DNA from: Pseudoips prasinana
Taxonomy: Eukaryota; Arthropoda; Insecta; Lepidoptera; Nolidae
Direction of reading: 5' to 3'
Assembly: GCA_951640165.1 (NCBI GenBank)
Contig: OX621260.1
Span: 16,820,001-16,884,000, forward strand
Length of the DNA stretch: 64,000 bases
This document shows positions 11,157 to 20,934 of the stretch, in pieces. The notes under the pieces are model-generated. The model saw only the letters and a program-made list of their open reading frames with translations. It was not told where the DNA came from and made no database searches. Made by a program: the position numbers and the translations under genes. Each line of letters begins with the position of its first letter. Positions within the stretch are counted from its first letter, which is position 1.

Positions 11157-11731
11157 GAACGTACCATATTTCCAAAGAAAGTTTCTAAAAAAGTTTGTTT
11201 ATAAATAAGGCCAGTATTCTGTATTTAAATTTCAACTCGGAGAACAAAAAGTAATCTATGGCATCCATAAACTTACCAGGTAGGAATTTATTTATAAAGA
11301 TCGCTGATACTAAACGTTATGCAACGGGATCATGCTTCCATTGTTACCAAATCGGATTTCGGATCCGAAATTAGAGGACAAAGCTGTTTTGAACGTGGAT
11401 TACTGGATAATTGGACGCAGTGTCGCTTAACAAAGCGGATCCCAGGTATTTATGCCTAAAAGGACCAGCGTTTGTGCCTACATAAAAACACGGCTTGTTT
11501 GTGATGGCGATCTTTTGGGATTTGCGACTAATCTCCGACGTTACGTTATGATTTTGAATATGTGACGTGTGTATTTTAAACTAACATATATTTGTATTAT
11601 ACGGGCATAAATAATTATAAGTTTTGGAACGAAGTTCCTTATCGCGCGTTGTGAAAGGGGGCTAGACGGAAAAAAGTCTCACGAAAAGTTGTCACGACCC
11701 TTGTTGCAGCAGTGCGGCGTGCGCATGTTTC

Positions 11732-11738
<7 letters not shown>

Positions 11739-11761
<23 letters not shown>
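11739..11761. repeat. (CT)n microsatellite
   Basis: Pure CT dinucleotide run after a TCTG-rich lead. The flanking 11160-11930 shows no coding frame or recognised family. Confidence 0.8.
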
Positions 11762-11762
<1 letters not shown>

Positions 11763-11940
11763 TAAAGAAAGCAAGCCAGATATTTTCATTTCTATTTCAC
11801 ATTGAACAGTGTGGTGTCGCGACGATTATTTTTGTTGAGTGTATACAGGTTTTTTGTACATAATAAATAATAAGAAATAACTTCGTTCCATCCGGGTGTC
11901 CCTTGACACCTCTCAAGTTTTATTTAAGTGAAAGCTTCTA

Positions 11941-12132
11941 CACGTGTGGCGCAGCGGCTAAGACAGTCGCCTCGCCGCTTCTTGTCCTAGTTTCGATTCC
12001 CGGGCAACTATTTGTGAGACCCATAAATAGTAGTTCTGGGTCTGGATGTGATTTCTGTCCGTCTATTACATGTTTGTTAAGTACCCCGCGATACAGGGAT
12101 TAGAATCCCTACGGGCGTTATAATAAAAAAAA
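11941..12132 (+). repeat. SINE-D copy 2
   Basis: Head CACGTGTGGCGCAGCGGCTA, B-box GTTTCGATTCCC, core ACTATTTGTGAGACCC and TTCTGGGTCTGGATGTGATTT, tail AATAAAAAAAA. Confidence 0.85.
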
Positions 12133-12174
12133 TACGTTCTTTAGCGGCTTTGTGCACTTTTATGGGATGGGAAA

Positions 12175-12830
12175 AAAATGTTAAACTCGCGTTAGGACAC
12201 GTGACCTGATCGATTATTCGTAAGAGTAATTTCACACGGGCAGTTTATACACTCATATGACTGCAGGATTTTTTTCTAAATGATGTTACATTTTTACAGC
12301 CGACTGCCAACTCACTCGACTGAAAATAAGCTGACCATAGTATTTTTTTTTTTTTTTGACGTGACGCTATAGTTAGCCTAGGAGGCTTTCACTACTTCAC
12401 CGGACTATAGAGGCGAACAGAGGGCTCAAGCCGTCTAGCAATTAAGTAACCCGCGCCGGAGGGCACCCCCTGTGGGGTTCGAACCTCGACTCTGGGCGAT
12501 TACTGGCGGAGAGAGGGCAGAGATCATCATTTTAGGGAGTTTTGTGCAACTTTCGCTCTACGTTAATGACATGAAGCGGCCCCCGTCCGCGTTGAGGGGG
12601 CTTTTTATCGATACGATATGCAAACTAAGGGTCATGGAGGGCGTTGGTGGTCGCGACGCGTTCGCGGTCGTACTCTCGTCCGACGAGTGCGAATAATCGG
12701 TTTGTGTAGAGGGGAGCAATTACTATGAGTCTTTACGACCCAAAGGTCAGTCACTTTCCGAGTATGAGAAAAGACAAAATAGTTTTCACTTCTATCAGCA
12801 CTCCCCATAGACTGCCCCGCATGTTTTTTT
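12175..12830 (+). repeat. Repeat-M copy 1, interrupted
   Basis: 12175-12342 and 12706-12830 match the two halves of one repeat present in reverse at 44.40-44.77 kb (GTTAAACTCGCGTTAGGAC, GTTTATACACTCATATGACTG, ATTACTATGAGTCTTTAC, ATAGTTTTCACTTCTATC). The 363-bp insert between them is a minus-strand retroposon. Confidence 0.7.
12343..12705 (-). mobile_element. Retroposon 3' UTR with poly-A, inside repeat-M
   Basis: T15 at 12343-12357 is the poly-A tail of a minus-strand insertion. The body is markedly GC-rich compared with its surroundings (CCCCCGTCCGCGTTGAGGG, GCGCCGGAGGGCACCCCC). No coding domain recognised; base composition and tail suggest an R1-like LINE 3' UTR, which is inference. Confidence 0.5.
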
Positions 12831-12963
12831 TTATGTAGATATTACACATATGTAGCTCATACACTGGACGGCAGCTGGGTCAGAAAGGAACTCAAGTGGC
12901 GACCACGATACGGAAGACGCAGCGTGGGCGGGCCCCCTACAAGATGGACCGACGATCTGGTGA

Positions 12964-13514
12964 CTTGCGTGGATTTGCCAACCACGCCTACAGGCCCGTC
13001 ACAAAACGTTGCTTTTCACGCCGGAGGTCACAGGATCGATTCCCATCCAGGACAGATATTTGTGTGCATGAACATGTCTTGTTTGTCCTGAGACTAGATA
13101 TAGTAGATATTAGTGTGTATTTACAAAAGAAAAGTATTATATGTAGTACTAGCTGTGCCCCGCAGTTTTACCCGCGTCAAATATTATAAATTATCACAGC
13201 TCCTCCCCCGTAGGTGATAGCGTGATAAAATGTAGCCTATATGTTGACCCGACCTCTTAGTAATATTCATGCAAATATTGAAGTAAATCCATGCAGTACT
13301 TTTTGAGATTAGCCCGGACATACATTCAGACACACAGACAAAAATTCTAAAAACTATAATTTTGGCTTCGATATCTAATGTAGATCACGCCGTAAGTATC
13401 TTTTAAAAAAAATATTCAATGTACAGTTTTGACTTTCCTACGATTTTATTATATGTATAGATATCAGTTATCTGGTTCCCATAGAACAAGCTCTGCTTAG
13501 TTTGGGATCAGATC
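12964..13514 (+). repeat. SINE-A copy 3, interrupted, with inverted 5' piece
   Basis: Proper SINE from about 13010 to 13148 and 13462 to 13513. In front, 12973-13000 is the reverse complement of the SINE's own head (TTTGCCAACCACGCC...GGCCCGTC). Joining 13148 to 13462 restores GTAGTATATCAGTTATCTGG exactly. Confidence 0.82.
13149..13461 (-). mobile_element. Non-autonomous Helitron H1, copy 2
   Basis: 313 bp, starting CTAGCTGTGCCCCGC and ending ATTATATGTATAGA on the plus strand, inserted between A13148 and T13462. The hairpin has a mismatch (CGCAGTTTTACCCGCG). Confidence 0.9.
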
Positions 13515-13679
13515 AGGGTTGCTGGTAGCCGCTGGATGCGGGTAGCGCAGGACCGGCAATTGTGGAGATCTTTGGGGAGACCTTTGTCCAGCAGTGGACG
13601 TCTTTCGGCTGATATGATGATGATGATGAAATATTACACGCATTTTTATAATTTTGTATTCTTTTTGCGTTTCTTTATA

Positions 13680-13862
13680 GTATGACCAGCGGTTATCCTG
13701 GTATTAGAGTTGTTTAAGCCGCCCAGAATATCTCTCTCATGGATTCGTGACTAACGACAAAAATCTTTACGTGCCCTCCGAAGCAAGGATACCCTAAGAA
13801 ACTAAACCGCTTTAACGGTCAGCCATCTATAGAATGACCGCGAACCTAGGTGATTTACCTCA
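13680..13862 (+). repeat. Repeat-K copy 1
   Basis: Dispersed family with GTTGTTTAAGCCGCCCAG, GTGCCCTCCGAAGCA, AAACTAAACCGCTTT and CGGTCA...GACCGCGA. Eight copies in the window; no tRNA head or tail recognised, type unknown. Confidence 0.65.
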
Positions 13863-13950
13863 TCAAATACTTGCGGCTTATTTTTTTATTATACCAAAAT
13901 AAATAAATAATAGTAATAAGGCACGATCACTACCAACTAGGCGACGCAGC

Positions 13951-14212
13951 GACGGTCACCGTAGCCTAGCCTAGTTGGTAGTGCTACTGCCTACGAAGCT
14001 GGTGGTCCTGGGTACGAATCCCGCTAAGTGCAAATATTTGTGTGATGAGCCCGAATATTTTTTTCTGAGTCGTGGATGTTTTCTATGTATTTAAGTATTT
14101 ATCTATCTATATAAGTATGTATATCGTCGCCTGGTTCTCATAGTACTCAAGCTTTGCTTAGTTTGGGGCTAAGATGATCTGTGTGACATTGTCCCTAGAT
14201 ATTATTATATTA
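13951..14212 (+). repeat. SINE-C copy 1
   Basis: Head GACGGTCACCGTAGCCTAG...TAGTTGGTAG, B-box GGGTACGAATCCC, core ATATTTGTGTGATGAGC, GAGTCGTGGATG, end AGATGATCTGTGTGACATTG plus TAGATATTATT. A short inverted copy of the head (CACTACCAACTAGGC, 13929-13943) lies immediately upstream, as in SINE-A copy 3. Confidence 0.82.
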
Positions 14213-14587
14213 TTTATTTGAGTAAAGATTCGTCGACTCTGCTTCGACGTAGTTACGGACCTTAAATAGGTAACATAATTTCCATTCAAAGGAGACGATC
14301 GTCCGTCATTGGCCATCTTGAATAGGTACGAGACAGCACATTCTACAAGAGAGAAGACTGAATGAAGTAGGAAGAGCTTTAAATAAAGTTCCATTTTGGG
14401 AAGACTATGTTATACGAGTAGAAGATCATATCGCTTCAGGCGATACATCGAATTTTTTTTAATGTAGTTCGCGTTTTCCTTATTTTTTTTATTATTGATT
14501 ACGAATTGATTTTATCCTTAAGCAAGTTCTTAATCATTCCGTTACAGGAAATACGCATCGCCATGCCTCCTATGATGATCAATATTT

Positions 14588-14668
14588 GACGGGCACGGTG
14601 GTTGAATGCCAGGTCGTGGGTTCGATTCCCACCCAGGACAGATATTTGTGTGCATGAACATATCACAT
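14588..14668 (+). repeat. SINE-A copy 4, truncated
   Basis: GACGGGCACGGTGGTTGAATG then B-box GGGTTCGATTCCCA and core to GCATGAACATATCA. Anticodon-arm region deleted and body missing. Confidence 0.75.
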
Positions 14669-14701
14669 AATATACATTGTTAAGAATTATTTATTTTATT
14701 A

Positions 14702-14886
14702 CTAGCTGTGCCCCGCGTTTTTTTCCGCGTTAAACTTTATAAATTATAGCCTATATGTCATTCCAGGGTGTCAGCCAACTCCATATCAAATTTCATTAAA
14801 ATCGCTCCAGCCGTTTAGACGTGAAGAAGTAACAAACATACACAGTCACACACTCACAAAATTTCGCCTTTATAATATTAGTGTGA
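14702..14886 (-). mobile_element. Non-autonomous Helitron H2, copy 1
   Basis: 185 bp. Minus-strand 5' end TCACACTAATATTATAAAGG, internal ACTTCTTCACGTCTAAACGG, 3' end with weak GCGG hairpin and CTAG. Inserted A14701|T14887. Confidence 0.85.
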
Positions 14887-14983
14887 TTCGGTCTGGGTAT
14901 TTTCTGTATGGTCCCATACAAAAGTATAATTATTCAAATTGTTTGGTTTATATAAATATTGAAGTTAGTTCTCTATTTTGTAA

Positions 14984-15304
14984 TCTATACATATAATAAA
15001 ATCGTAGGAAAGTCAAAACTGTACATTGAATATTTTTTAAAATGGATACTTGGGGCGTGATCTACTATCGATATCGAAGCCTAAAATATAGCATTTACAA
15101 TTTTTGTCTGTGTGTCTGTTTGTCTGTATGTATGTCCGGGCTAAACTCAAAAAGTACAGCATGGATTTACTTCAAATTTTGCACGAATATTACTAAGAGG
15201 TCGGGTCAACATAAAGGCTACATATTCACACGCAATCACCTACGGTGGAGGAGCTATGATCATTTATAAAATTTAACGCGGGTAAAACCGCGGGGCACAG
15301 CTAG
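14984..15304 (+). mobile_element. Non-autonomous Helitron H1, copy 3
   Basis: 321 bp, TCTATACATATAATAAAATC to GCACAGCTAG with hairpin CGCGGGTAAAACCGCG; flanked by A and T. Opposite orientation to the H2 copy 100 bp away. Confidence 0.9.
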
Positions 15305-15622
15305 TTTTATATATAACTTCTATCTATTACCCATTAAAACAATCGGCAGTAGTGGTTAATGGGAGCGTAAATCAACCGCAGCGTTATGTCTCTGTCGCAT
15401 AAAATACGAGAAGAAATAAAAGTCCGCGTAAATTTCAGCCTCATTATATTATTGTAATGAGTAATTTCAGTTATCGTAGCGCTAGATAGCATGCGCAGAC
15501 AACAATGCCGTGACTCAGTTTCGTGACACATCGTATGGCAATGTTATTGATTGCAGTGCATAAAAATGGCCGATGAAGTTCGAATGTCGCGGTAAACAGT
15601 AGAGGGTTTCGTCCTGCATTTT
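15305..15622. other. No gene or repeat recognised
   Basis: Sequence with no convincing frame. Confidence 0.35.
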
Positions 15623-15976
15623 TGAAGTTATACTTCTTTTGGCGCGATGGAGAAAAATGATGAGAGTGAATTTTTACGATGCGCGCGCACACCGACACCA
15701 AAAAATTTAACAGCATGAAGTTAGTTCTAGGTGGTATGAGAGTGAATTTTTACGATGCGCGCGCATCGTCCGCGCGCATCGTAAAAATAACAGCATGAAG
15801 TTAGTTCTAGGTGGTATGAAAATGTATGAGAGTGAATTTTTACGATGCGCGCGCATCGTAAAAATAACAGCATGACGTTAGTTCTAGGTGGTATGAAAAT
15901 TGATAACTATGTTCAAGTTGTATATTAAGAAGTATAACTTCTAACGCGTGTACATAAGTACACACAAGTTTTTTTT
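15623..15976 (+). repeat. Repeat-P copy 1 with internal triplication
   Basis: Bounded by GAAGTTATACTTCTTTTGG and AAGAAGTATAACTTC, inverted repeats, then GCGTG...ACACAAGTTTTTTTT. The internal unit GAGAGTGAATTTTTACGATG plus a GCGCGCGCAT palindrome occurs three times (from about 15661, 15739 and 15828). Another copy at 24.16 kb has a single unit. Type unknown, probably a MITE. Confidence 0.7.
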
Positions 15977-15989
15977 ACATTAAACTTCC

Positions 15990-16195
15990 TTTTTTTTATT
16001 TGCTGGATGGGTTTGCGTTTGAACACGGTCTCAACTGATGGTAAGTGAAGATGTGGTCGAAGGTGGACCACCCGTACCCACAAGATACCTGTTCACTCTA
16101 GCCTTGAATAAACCCATGTCGTTTGGGAGCGGGTTCCACAGCTGCGTATGATGAAAGAGAAAGGAAAGCGCTTCGTAGCCTCATCCGGTAGCTGC
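15990..16195. repeat. Repeat-N copy 1 (GATGGTAAGTG family)
   Basis: GGGTTTGCG...TCTCAACTGATGGTAAGTGAAGATGTGG, then text resembling a LINE 3' region. Related words appear at 33.44-33.65 and 54.66-54.85 kb. Confidence 0.5.
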
Positions 16196-16267
16196 AAAAT
16201 AAAAAAAAGTTTAAACAAACTTTTTAAATGAAATTAAAAACGAAATTACAATGAACACATATAATTG

Positions 16268-16393
16268 TATAAACGCCAGCAAATCTGTCAAATTTATTTT
16301 ATAGATTTTCAACTTTATCACAAAAGCATAAGGTTCACTTTAAATTGGGTAAATTTGACAGATTAGGGTAGCGTGATGTGCTGGCGTCTTTAC
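16268..16393. repeat. MITE-E copy 1
   Basis: Palindromic MITE: ends AAACGCCAGCA and TGCTGGCGTCTTTA, inner arms around AATCTGTCAAATTT and AAATTTGACAGATT, centre ACTTTATCACAAAAGCATAAGG. The left arm lost about 20 bp. Confidence 0.8.
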
Positions 16394-16580
16394 ATGACAA
16401 TCACTTAATACCCGTTGTAGCCCATGTACAATGTAATATTAGAAAAACTACCTTGTAATATTTACTATGTTGTACCTTGTAATGTTTACAATGTTTTTTT
16501 TTTAAATAGATTCAACATTGGTATTACATTCACAAGTGTATGTAATACCTTTACATACACTTGTCAACCTCACAATGCAG

Positions 16581-16933
16581 TACAGACGCCAGCACATCAA
16601 GCTACCCAAATCTGTCAAATTTCCCCAATAATAATAATAATAATATAATCGTTTATTTCTCTCAAAAAGGTACAAATAAAAGTACAATCTATGTAAGTAT
16701 AAAAGTCCAAAAACTAACATTAATTTTGAACCTTTGAGAGAGCTGGAGTCTGTAGTAGGCTCGAGACCTGTGTGACAAATCTCCAGGCTCTCTCCACCCT
16801 GCAGCTAGTAAGTAAGAATAGTTTTTGTTATAAAGTACAATGTACAATGTATTTTTACGATACTGTAACTGAGAGACAATATTACACGCGTACGCGTACA
16901 TACAACAATGTGGAAACATGTATGCATATGAAT

Positions 16934-16991
<58 letters not shown>

Positions 16992-17203
16992 GTGTGTGTA
17001 GGTTATTTTATTATATTTATTAAGTTTTCAGTTTCTGTATAATCGAGGTTTAAGAGCCAGTTTGTCACAGTTTTTTTGCATTGTGTCTTGCTTATTGGAT
17101 TTAATAAATTTTATAAGTGAACGTTATGCTTATGTCATAAAGTTGAAAATCTATAAAAGAAATTTGACAGATTGGGGTAGCCGAATGTGCTGGCGACTGT
17201 ACA
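16581..17203. repeat. MITE-E copy 2, split by a 484-bp insert
   Basis: 16581-16628 is the left arm (TACAGACGCCAGCACATCAA to TTCCCCA). 17113-17203 is the centre and right arm (AGTGAACGTTATGCTT to GTGCTGGCGACTGTACA). The insert 16629-17112 begins with an ATA-repeat next to CGTTTATTTC, read as the 3' tail of a minus-strand retroposon, and contains the TG microsatellite. Confidence 0.78.
16937..16999. repeat. (TG)n microsatellite
   Basis: About 31 TG units with a single GCG interruption near 16985. Confidence 0.95.
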
Positions 17204-17354
17204 AATACGTTTCAATCTTCTTGCGGTCCCTCTTGTGTTGAGTGTGTCTATGGTCTGCCGTGATCACGTGACCCGCTTGGTCGTTTGCCTTACTATAATA
17301 TATAAAAAAACTTTAGTTCGTTTTCTTACATCGGCAACCTATCTTATTATTATA

Positions 17355-17850
17355 CAGGGTGGCCGAGGACTTGACGTTCAAACGCAAAATTTAGATACTT
17401 TATGATGAGTATCCGAATCATCAAGTATCTAAATTCGAAAGTTCAAAATTAGGGTTTGAGCTCAGGACTCATAAATTTTCAGTATCAAAAACCATAATCT
17501 TAAATGGTTTTTGATACTGAAAATTTATGAGTCCTGAGCTCAAACCCTAATTTTGAACTTTCGAATAGATACTAAGTCAGTTCTGCAATGATTAGATAAA
17601 CCATACTTTTAAGGGTGTTAGGTTAAACTATGTTAATTAGTTATCACAAAAAAACTGAACCAGAAATGTTCATCAGAACGAGAAATCAATCGAAAACTGA
17701 TGTTAGGTGAAATTTACGAAAAAAATCATTAAACAAATTCTATCTCGGAAACTACGCAAAATCGTAGAACATACATGGGGGTGATTCGGATACTCCTCAT
17801 CTTAAAGTATCTCAATTTTGCATTTGAACGTCAACTCCTCGGCCAGCCTG
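17355..17850. mobile_element. TA-flanked MITE with about 70-bp TIRs
   Basis: CAGGGTGGCCGAGGACTTGA at the left and its near-complement ending CTCGGCCAGCCTG at the right; similarity extends through GACGTTCAAA...AGATACTTTA...GAGTATCCGAATCA. Flanked by TA on both sides, as in mariner/Tc1-type MITEs. No coding frame. It carries the perfect palindrome below. Confidence 0.82.
17433..17566. repeat. Perfect palindrome, 63-bp arms, 8-base loop
   Basis: Left arm 17433-17495 and right arm 17504-17566 are identical reverse complements without a mismatch; similarity continues outward into AGTATCT with a 2-base indel. The loop is AATCTTAA. Confidence 0.93.
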
Positions 17851-18227
17851 TAGAATAAGCACCATTTTCAGTTATCCCATTTCACTAGCTAACCATAAAT
17901 ATTTTTAAATTGCAAAACGGGGACCAACTTAATTGTATTTATTGTATATTCGAAACCCCTGTATTTTGGAGGCCCGACATAAGGGTCACATAGGGTTCAT
18001 AAACTACAAAACAATTTTTGCTACGATTATTTTTTGAGGCACATATTATGTTGTACATACTGCGGCTTTATAAATAAAAAAGAAGAACAAAACCAAAAAC
18101 TGAATATATTCATTGGTGATAAATAGAGTCAGAACATGGGTATATTATAATATACATATATTATTTCGAATTGGGAAAATATCTAAGACTAGCAGTGCCC
18201 GCGGTCTTCGTTGCGCGTTATAAATGC

Positions 18228-18511
18228 GCTCAAGACCTCCATGAACTTATCCCTCCTTCCCCCTTTTTTCATCGGACTACTAGGCGTCGGGAGGGTATTC
18301 GCCGCTTTGTTGTTGACATCTCATTCTGCTGTACGAAGCGCTTTGCTTCCTCCTTTACCATACACACGGCTAAGCAGTGGAACATTCATACAACATGGGT
18401 TTATTCAAGGTGAACAGGCATCTTATAGGTACGCGTGGTCCATCTTCACATCTTCACTTACCATCAGGTGAGATCGTGGACAAGCGCAAACCCATTCAGC
18501 ATAAAAAAAAA
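18228..18511 (+). mobile_element. Jockey/CR1-like LINE 3' end with poly-A
   Basis: C-terminal RT-ORF remnant FFHRTTRRREGIRRFVVDI...RFASSF...TAKQWN split over two frames, then ACTTACCATCAGGTGAGATC and oligo-A ending at 18511. 5'-truncated and dead, inside Helitron H6. Confidence 0.8.
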
Positions 18512-18524
18512 TTGTCCCTGCCCG

Positions 18525-19107
18525 TTTTTTAGGGTTCCGTAAGCAAATGGCAAAAGTCGGAACCCTTATAGATTCGTCATGTCTGTCTGTCTGTCTGTCC
18601 GTCCGTATGTCACAGCCTCTTTTTCCGAAACTATAAGAGCTGTGCTGCTGTGGTGTATTCTGTGAACCGCATTAAGATTTTTATACAAAAATAGAAAAAG
18701 AACAATAATTTAGGGGGGTCGCCATACATAGAACTGAAACTCAATTTTTTTTTTTATCGTACCCATACATGTGAGGTATCTCTGGATAGGTCTTCAAAAA
18801 TCATATTGAGGTTCCTAATATAATTTTTGGCTAAACTGAATAGTTTGCGCGAGAGACACTTCCAAAGTGGTAAAATGAGTGTCCTCTCCCCCTGTAACTT
18901 CTAAAATAAGAGAATGATAAAACTAAAAAAAATATATGATGTACATTACCATAGAAACTAACAATGAAAATTGGTTTGAACGAGATCTAGCAAGTAGTTT
19001 TTTTTAATACGTTATAAACCGCAATTTGCTTTCATTTAATCAACTGAGATACTTGCTGCTACGGAACCCTTCATGTGCGAGTCCGACTCGAACTTGGCCG
19101 GTTTTTT
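18525..19107. repeat. GGTTCCG repeat, near complete
   Basis: TTTTTTAGGGTTCCGTA at the left and TACGGAACCC...AACTTGGCCGGTTTTTT at the right; a TCTG-rich block GTCTGTCTGTCTGTCCGTCC follows the left end. Short inverted ends, no coding frame. A partial copy lies at 19.50 kb and a fragment at 53.97 kb. Confidence 0.7.
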
Positions 19108-19370
19108 CATAGCCTATGATGACACTCCCCAATAACGTAGCTTTCTATTGTTGAAATAATTTTGAAAATCAGTTCAGCGGATCCAGAGATTACCTCTTAC
19201 AACGTCACAAACTCACAAACGTTACCTCTTTATAATATTAGTATAGAAAATGAAATATATACATAGTCTAAAAAAATTGAAAACTTTGTTTAGTTTGGAC
19301 TAGATGGCGTTATATGTCCTAGATATTAGCTAAAAGAACCCACTGTTGTAATAGAATCTTTTATATCGTA

Positions 19371-19495
19371 TGGGCTGTGGTCCACGGCCGTCGGTGTCGG
19401 TTGAGTTCATTAGACAACAGTCGACAAGCCATTTCAGAGACCTTCTGGGCGGCTTGAACAAGTCTGAAACCTACCCTGGTTTCAGAATTGGCCTC
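19371..19495 (-). repeat. Repeat-K copy 2
   Basis: GGTTGAGTTCATTAGACAACAGTC...TGGGCGGCTTGAACAAG on the plus strand is the reverse of the family's left half. Confidence 0.6.
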
Positions 19496-19496
19496 T

Positions 19497-19812
19497 GTTT
19501 TAGGGTTCCGTAGTCAAAATAGAAAAAACTGAACCCATATGGATTCGTCATGTCGGTCTGTCTATCCGTCCGTATGTCACAGCCACTTTTTTCCGAAACT
19601 ATAAGAACTACACTGTTGGAAGATGGTCAGCAGATGTGTTCTGTGTAATGCATTAAGAAATTCACCCAAAAAAAATTGGGAGCTTCCCATACTTAAAACA
19701 GAAACTCAAAAATTTTCTTTTATCAACTTTATGTTGGGTATCTATGGATAGGTCTTCAAAAATTATATTGAGGTTTCTGATATATTTTTTTTCTTAACCA
19801 CATAGTTTGCGC
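19497..19812. repeat. GGTTCCG repeat, truncated
   Basis: TTTTAGGGTTCCGTAGTC, CCGTCCGTATGTCACAGCC and GGATAGGTCTTCAAAAAT match the copy at 18.5 kb up to AGTTTGCGCGAG, then break into repeat-K. Confidence 0.7.
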
Positions 19813-19814
19813 GA

Positions 19815-19930
19815 GTCCTCCGAAGCACGGAGATAGTCAGAAATTAATCTACTATGGCGGTCACCAATCTATGGAGAGTGAGCCTAGTTGCTTAACCTCA
19901 CCGATCACCTACAGACGCTCATCTGGCTAT
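19815..19930 (+). repeat. Repeat-K copy 3, right half
   Basis: GTCCTCCGAAGCACGGAG, ATGGCGGTCACCAATCTATG and CTTAACCTCACCGATCAC. Confidence 0.65.
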
Positions 19931-20298
19931 TAGCACCTGATTATGCTATGGCTATGTGATTGAATAATAGATTGCGTAAGAGCAGCCTATAATGATATCC
20001 ATTGTATCGTAGTCGTGGGCCACCCACTGAGATGCTTGAATTAAATTTCGGTTTTCGATCAGATAACGTTTTTCTATTTTCCTTGAAAGGGAGAGTTGGT
20101 CAAGCTTGGATGCTCCTTGAGTTAAAATCATGTGAATCCAATGACACTTCATGGTAGAGTGAGATCGTAGAAACCAACTTATTGTTTTTTGGTACGTGGC
20201 ACCATATCTTTAAAATTAAGTTAATTATTGCTTAGATGTAACCACCTAAGTGTGTATTTGTAACTGACTAAGAAAGAATTTAAATTCTTTTTAAATAA
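19931..20298. other. No gene seen
   Basis: Only a short, unsupported frame; no domain or repeat recognised. Confidence 0.35.
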
Positions 20299-20633
20299 TC
20301 CTACTCCTACTATATTATAAACGCGAAAGTTTGTAAGTATGGATGGATGGATGTTTGTTACTCTTTCACGTAAAAACTACTGAATTGATTTTAATGAAAC
20401 TTTACAATTATATAGCTTATACATGAAAATAACACATAGGCTACAATTTATAAAGATATTGTGTGAATTGTCCAAAATATATTCCAGCGTGCACTGCCAA
20501 AACCGCTAGAGGTACATATACATGCTACTAATATTAATGCGAAAGTTTGTGAGTATAGATGTATGGATGTATATTTGTTACTCTTTTACGTCGAAACTAC
20601 TTTAAAGCAGGTGAAACCGCGGGGCATAGCTAG
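20299..20633 (+). mobile_element. Two adjacent H2-like Helitron copies, partial
   Basis: TACTATATTATAAACGCGAAAGT at about 20309 and again CTACTAATATTAATGCGAAAG near 20525, each followed by GGATGTTTGTTACTCTTT-like text. Only the second reaches GTGAAACCGCGGGGCATAGCTAG (end 20633). Confidence 0.7.
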
Positions 20634-20645
20634 TAATTTTATAAT

Positions 20646-20838
20646 TTTATCCTGGAACATTATAGACATCATCTCAAATCTCAAACTAGCTTGTACTATG
20701 GAAATCAGATAACTTATATACTACATATACTACTTTTGTTTTGTAAATACATACTTTATATAGTAATATAGATAATAACATTAATAACACTCGGACTAGG
20801 GACAAACAGAGATATACAAGCACACAAATACCGCGAGG
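20646..20838 (-). repeat. SINE-A fragment
   Basis: Reverse SINE-A body: CTCAAACTAGCTTGTACTATGG, AGATAACTTATATACTAC, TTGTAAATACATACTT, GGGACAAACAGAG. Head missing. Confidence 0.65.
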
Positions 20839-20934
20839 ATATATCCGAGGATATTATTATAAAACATTATATAATTAAATGTTTAAGTTACCAAAATAAA
20901 ACTACATAATATAATTTTTTAGAACAAAACTGTA

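Larger units (their letters stand above)
12862..13629 (+). mobile_element. RTE LINE tail split by SINE-A, which is split by Helitron H1
   Basis: 12862-12963 reads DGSWVRKELKWRPRYGRRS...TDDLV; 13515-13629 continues with VAGSRWMRVAQDRQLW, VQQWTSFG and ends in a GAT-repeat. These are adjacent parts of the RTE ORF C-terminus. The inserted 12964-13514 is SINE-A copy 3 carrying Helitron H1. Removing the insert rejoins GGTGA to GGGTTGCTGG as in other RTE tails. Confidence 0.85.
18189..19247 (-). mobile_element. Helitron H6 copy 1 carrying two other elements
   Basis: Right end CTAGCAGTGCCCGCGGTCTT at 18189, left end TAACGT...CTCTTTATAATATTAGTATAGA at 19247 (minus-strand 5' TCTATACTAATATTATAAAG). The Helitron body matches H6 copy 2 at 34.37 kb (AACGTAGCTTTCTATTG, TCCAGAGATTACC). 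Internally it holds a LINE tail and a GGTTCCG repeat. Confidence 0.75.

Noticed and set aside
12472..12696. 74-codon plus-strand frame in a GC-rich block
   Set aside because: The block is a minus-strand retroposon 3' region with a T15 tail; the frame has no recognisable motif and follows composition.
18171..18471. Two overlapping plus-strand frames of 80 and 86 codons as a gene
   Set aside because: They are the two frames of one frameshifted LINE C-terminus and are already covered by the LINE tail.
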